This document shows positions 61,581 to 64,000 of a DNA stretch of 64,000 nt, piece after piece. Both the position numbers and the translations under genes were made by a program. The notes below the pieces were generated by a model, which was given only the letters and a program-made list of their open reading frames with translations, was not told the origin of the DNA and made no database searches. Location: the NCBI RefSeq assembly GCF_017916365.1, contig NZ_JAFMSU010000002.1:1302001-1366000 (forward strand), read 5' to 3'. Position 1 is the first letter of the stretch; every line of letters starts with the position of its first letter. The stretch is from Rufibacter roseolus. GTDB lineage: Bacteria > Bacteroidota > Bacteroidia > Cytophagales > Hymenobacteraceae.

Positions 61581-63266
61581 ATGAATGACTCAAAAGCAAC
61601 CCTGTCCGGTCTTCCAAAAATTTTCAGAAACAAGTTTATCCAGAGATGTCTGTCCTGGCTCCTGCTGTTTTCTTTTTTGCCCCTGGCGCTCAGTTGTAAT
61701 TACTACCGCCTGAAAGAGGAGAAAGACCTCACCCCGGACAAAGTGGCCAGCCTACCCAATTACAAACGGTTTATCCTGCACCAGGACAATAACGCCTGGG
61801 AAATAAAGAATCTAGCGGTAAAGGAAACCTCCATGACCGGGACGCTAAGTACTGTGCCCGAAGACCTGCTCCAGTATATTGATCCCAAGCCAGGCTCCGC
61901 CAACCGCTACAAAAGGGTAAACCAGGCAGTAGCCCTTAACGTGGTCCACCTATATGTAAATGAGTTCGCAGAGCAAGGCAACCAGGCTATTATCCCGCTT
62001 TCGGCGCTTAAACGAATTGACATTGCGGACAAAGACACCGGTGCCACCGTGGCCTCTCATGTACTAGGCACCATTGGCATACTGGCCGGTACCCTGGCCC
62101 TTATCACCGTTATTGTGGCGCTCACAAAGAGCTCCTGCCCTTTTGTGTATGTGAAGAACGGCTCCGGCTACCACTTTGTAGGCGAAACCTACGGAGGGGC
62201 CATCTTCTCTCCCCTGGAGCGGGACGACTACATGCCTTTAACTGGCCTGGAGCCCACCGACGGAAAAGTGCAGTTGAAAATCACGAATGAACTGAAAGAG
62301 CGCCAGTACACCAACCTTGCCGAGTTGCTGGTGGTGCAGCACCCAACCGGCACCCAGGTACTGCTGGACCAAAAAGGACGGCCCCACTCCCTGACGCAGG
62401 TACTTCCTCCCCAGAAAGCCATTACCTCTGCAGGTCAGGATTACACCCAGGTTTTACAAACCCGGGACTCCGCGGCCTTTTACTTCAATGATGCAGGGGC
62501 AAATTCCAGTTACGTAGATCTCCAATTCCCCAAACCGGCCGGCAGTTCAATGGGCAAACTGGTCTTGCACGCGCAGAACTCCCTTTGGCTTGATTACCTC
62601 TACGGTGAGTTCATGAAGCAATTCAAAGGCATTTACAACCGCTGGGCCGTAAAGCAAAAAGACGTTCCGGCCGCTGATTTGTACAAGTGGCAGCGAGAAC
62701 AAGGCATTCCGTTGCTGGTAGAAGTAAAGACTTCTGAAGGTTGGCAGGAAGTGGAGCGGATACAACCCATAGGTCCTCTCGCCAGCCGCGACTTGGTGGT
62801 GCCAATAGATCTAACCAAGATAAATAGTCCATACGTGCAGGTACGGCTGTCCTGCGGCTTCATGTTCTGGGAGGTAGACAGGGTTGGCATGGACTTCACC
62901 CCAAACGAACCTTTGTCTGCGCAGAAAGTACCGGCTGCCACTGTTATTGAGAAATCAGGCCAGAATGTTAAACACCTTTTAGCCGACTCAGATGCCCAAT
63001 ACTTAAAACAGTTTTCAGTGGGTGATGCGGTAGAACTCACCTTTCACTTGCCCAGGAAAGCCGGGGCGCAATCCCAAAGCATTTTCCTGCATACGCGCGG
63101 CTACTATGAGCACCTAAGGGATTATACCGGCATCCCCAACCTGTTCACCCTCCGGGACTTTGAAAAACCCGGGCATTTCATGCAGTTCTCCCGCCAAAGG
63201 TATAACCAGCTAGCAGAGGCCAATAATTTCCACAACTTAGTTACCGCCTATGCCAGCGCCCAATAA
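61581..63266 (+). CDS. Large lipoprotein of unknown function beside a radical SAM gene
   Basis: 561 residues. The N-terminus is long and basic, then 'WLLLFSFLPLALSC' puts a lipobox Cys at 39. One internal membrane helix at about 158-180 ('VLGTIGILAGTLALITVIVA') is followed at once by 'TKSSCPFVYVKNGSGYHFVG', so residues after it may lie on the opposite side from the lipidated end. The C-terminal 350 residues are beta-rich ('YVDLQFPKPAGSSMGKLVLH', 'YVQVRLSCGFMFWEVDRVGM') with 'FLHTRGYYEHLRDYTGIPNL' near the end. The 3' end overlaps the radical SAM gene by 17 bp in another frame. No family is recognised. Confidence 0.75.
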   Translation: MNDSKATLSGLPKIFRNKFIQRCLSWLLLFSFLPLALSCNYYRLKEEKDLTPDKVASLPNYKRFILHQDNNAWEIKNLAVKETSMTGTLSTVPEDLLQYIDPKPGSANRYKRVNQAVALNVVHLYVNEFAEQGNQAIIPLSALKRIDIADKDTGATVASHVLGTIGILAGTLALITVIVALTKSSCPFVYVKNGSGYHFVGETYGGAIFSPLERDDYMPLTGLEPTDGKVQLKITNELKERQYTNLAELLVVQHPTGTQVLLDQKGRPHSLTQVLPPQKAITSAGQDYTQVLQTRDSAAFYFNDAGANSSYVDLQFPKPAGSSMGKLVLHAQNSLWLDYLYGEFMKQFKGIYNRWAVKQKDVPAADLYKWQREQGIPLLVEVKTSEGWQEVERIQPIGPLASRDLVVPIDLTKINSPYVQVRLSCGFMFWEVDRVGMDFTPNEPLSAQKVPAATVIEKSGQNVKHLLADSDAQYLKQFSVGDAVELTFHLPRKAGAQSQSIFLHTRGYYEHLRDYTGIPNLFTLRDFEKPGHFMQFSRQRYNQLAEANNFHNLVTAYASAQ

Positions 63267-64000
63267 ACCACTCTCCCGGGAGATTCTTCCTCAGGAGAAT
63301 GAAGTGCCTCTGACTGGCTCAGAACCGATTTCAACCTCCGGGTGGAAAGCAAAACCTGTGCTGTTAACCCGTTGGCAGAGTTTCTGGGCCATGCGGCGAA
63401 TCAGGTGGCATTTGCTGAAACTTATCCTGAAACAGGTACCGCATCCGCTGAAAGCCATCAAAGCCTTACGAACTTTAGCTGCCATCCGGAAAAGGTTTCT
63501 GGGTAATTCCCCCTTCAAGAAGGTGGCCAAGGTTGACGGGCGCTATTATTATGAGTACAACACGCCGGGCTGGCCTTCCCAAGCCTATGATGATTACCAC
63601 CTGGCCGAGTTAAACCGGATCATGCCGTTCCAGGACAAGCCTTTTGCGTTCAAGAACGTCATCATGGCGGTGACTAAAAAATGCGCAATGCGCTGCGAAC
63701 ACTGCTTTGAATGGGACGCTCTCAATGGCAAGGAGAAGCTTGCGGTTGACAACCTGCAAAACATGGTGCGGCAGTTCCAGGAACAAGGCGTGGCCCAGCT
63801 GCAATTCTCGGGTGGCGAACCGATGCTCAGGATGCCTGCACTGCTCTCCGTGCTAAAATCCGCTAAACCTATCACCGATTTCTGGGTCCTTACCTCGGGG
63901 CACCTGTTCACGTTGGAGAATGCCCAGACTCTAAAAAAAACCGGGCTCACGGGCGTTACTATCAGCCTGGACCATATCAATCCCCACTTACATAACCAAT
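63250..64000 (+). CDS. Radical SAM protein (partial, runs off the right edge)
   Basis: The frame is open from ATG 63250 to the end of the window (250 codons). An N-terminal extension of about 140 residues, rich in Arg/Lys ('FWAMRRIRWHLLKLILKQVP'), precedes the AdoMet-radical core. The iron-sulfur motif is 'VTKKCAMRCEHCFEWD' with Cys145, Cys149 and Cys152 (C-x3-C-x2-C), followed by 'LQFSGGEPMLRMPALL', the GGE motif that binds the methionine amino group. Later 'WVLTSGHLFTLENAQTLKKT' and 'GVTISLDHIN' fit strands of the half-barrel. The C-terminus, where a SPASM domain would show, is missing. It starts 17 bp inside the lipoprotein gene, so the two are translationally coupled. Confidence 0.88.
   Translation, partial: MPAPNKPLSREILPQENEVPLTGSEPISTSGWKAKPVLLTRWQSFWAMRRIRWHLLKLILKQVPHPLKAIKALRTLAAIRKRFLGNSPFKKVAKVDGRYYYEYNTPGWPSQAYDDYHLAELNRIMPFQDKPFAFKNVIMAVTKKCAMRCEHCFEWDALNGKEKLAVDNLQNMVRQFQEQGVAQLQFSGGEPMLRMPALLSVLKSAKPITDFWVLTSGHLFTLENAQTLKKTGLTGVTISLDHINPHLHNQ

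Noticed and set aside
61581-63266. Lipoprotein as a RiPP precursor of the adjacent radical SAM enzyme
   Set aside because: 561 residues with a lipobox and a membrane helix; far longer than any precursor peptide and without a leader-core layout. A protein-substrate role remains possible.

Overview
The window comes from a Bacteroidota chromosome, most likely Cytophagales/Hymenobacteraceae (Rufibacter- or Pontibacter-like; the family is an inference). Direct evidence is a type IX secretion C-terminal domain, an exosortase with a PID-CTERM substrate, a transketolase split into two genes, many secreted proteins and lipoproteins, and repeated use of the Bacteroidota promoter (TTG-N18-20-TAnnTTTG) before tRNAs and housekeeping genes. 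Most of the sequence is chromosomal core of moderate G+C. I see no phage, plasmid, CRISPR array, IS element or rRNA operon.

Layout. 1-5577: end of a GH15 hydrolase, a lipoprotein thioredoxin, dnaB divergent from an mpl-like Mur ligase, and an exonuclease. 5721-11276 (all minus): a long delta-60-repeat protein with a T9SS tail, then a PID-CTERM protein, an unknown membrane protein, the exosortase XrtX and its membrane partner. 11277-12346: a gene-free stretch of large perfect hairpins. 12347-21583: M48 and M23 peptidases, an FAH-family enzyme, bcp, a transketolase operon interrupted by a VWA gene, and an ECF sigma operon. 21584-22461: a mosaic of intergenic repeats. 22462-32191: aminotransferase, SLC13 permease, lipoproteins, TerB-like protein, pfkA, aldo/keto reductase, and a coupled glycosyltransferase-miaA pair. 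32330-41126: a 1754-residue hybrid histidine kinase, two single-domain response regulators, a PhnP-type MBL hydrolase and RqcH. 41248-43029: tRNA-Leu beside a 1.7-kb A+T-rich, G-poor gene desert. 43030-59653: DUF1206, PhzF, amidohydrolase, PD40 protein, DUF2461, a SigK/RskA pair, aldehyde dehydrogenase, YdcF, kdsB, a SUI1 factor, a diacylglycerol-kinase-like protein, gapA, tRNA-Glu, and a MobA with an unusual MobB-like N-terminus. 60769-64000: an operon of a putative outer-membrane protein, a large lipoprotein and a radical SAM enzyme cut by the window edge.

Most worth following up: (1) DnaB ends in a Gly/Pro-rich, internally duplicated tail with the tip FDDAPPF, closely resembling the SSB C-terminal protein-docking tip; (2) the compact XrtX/PID-CTERM operon with an uncharacterised polytopic membrane protein, next to a T9SS substrate; (3) the terminal lipoprotein-radical SAM operon; (4) several families of intergenic dyad repeats; (5) the G-poor non-coding desert. 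Family assignments rest on motif recognition only; no database search was run.
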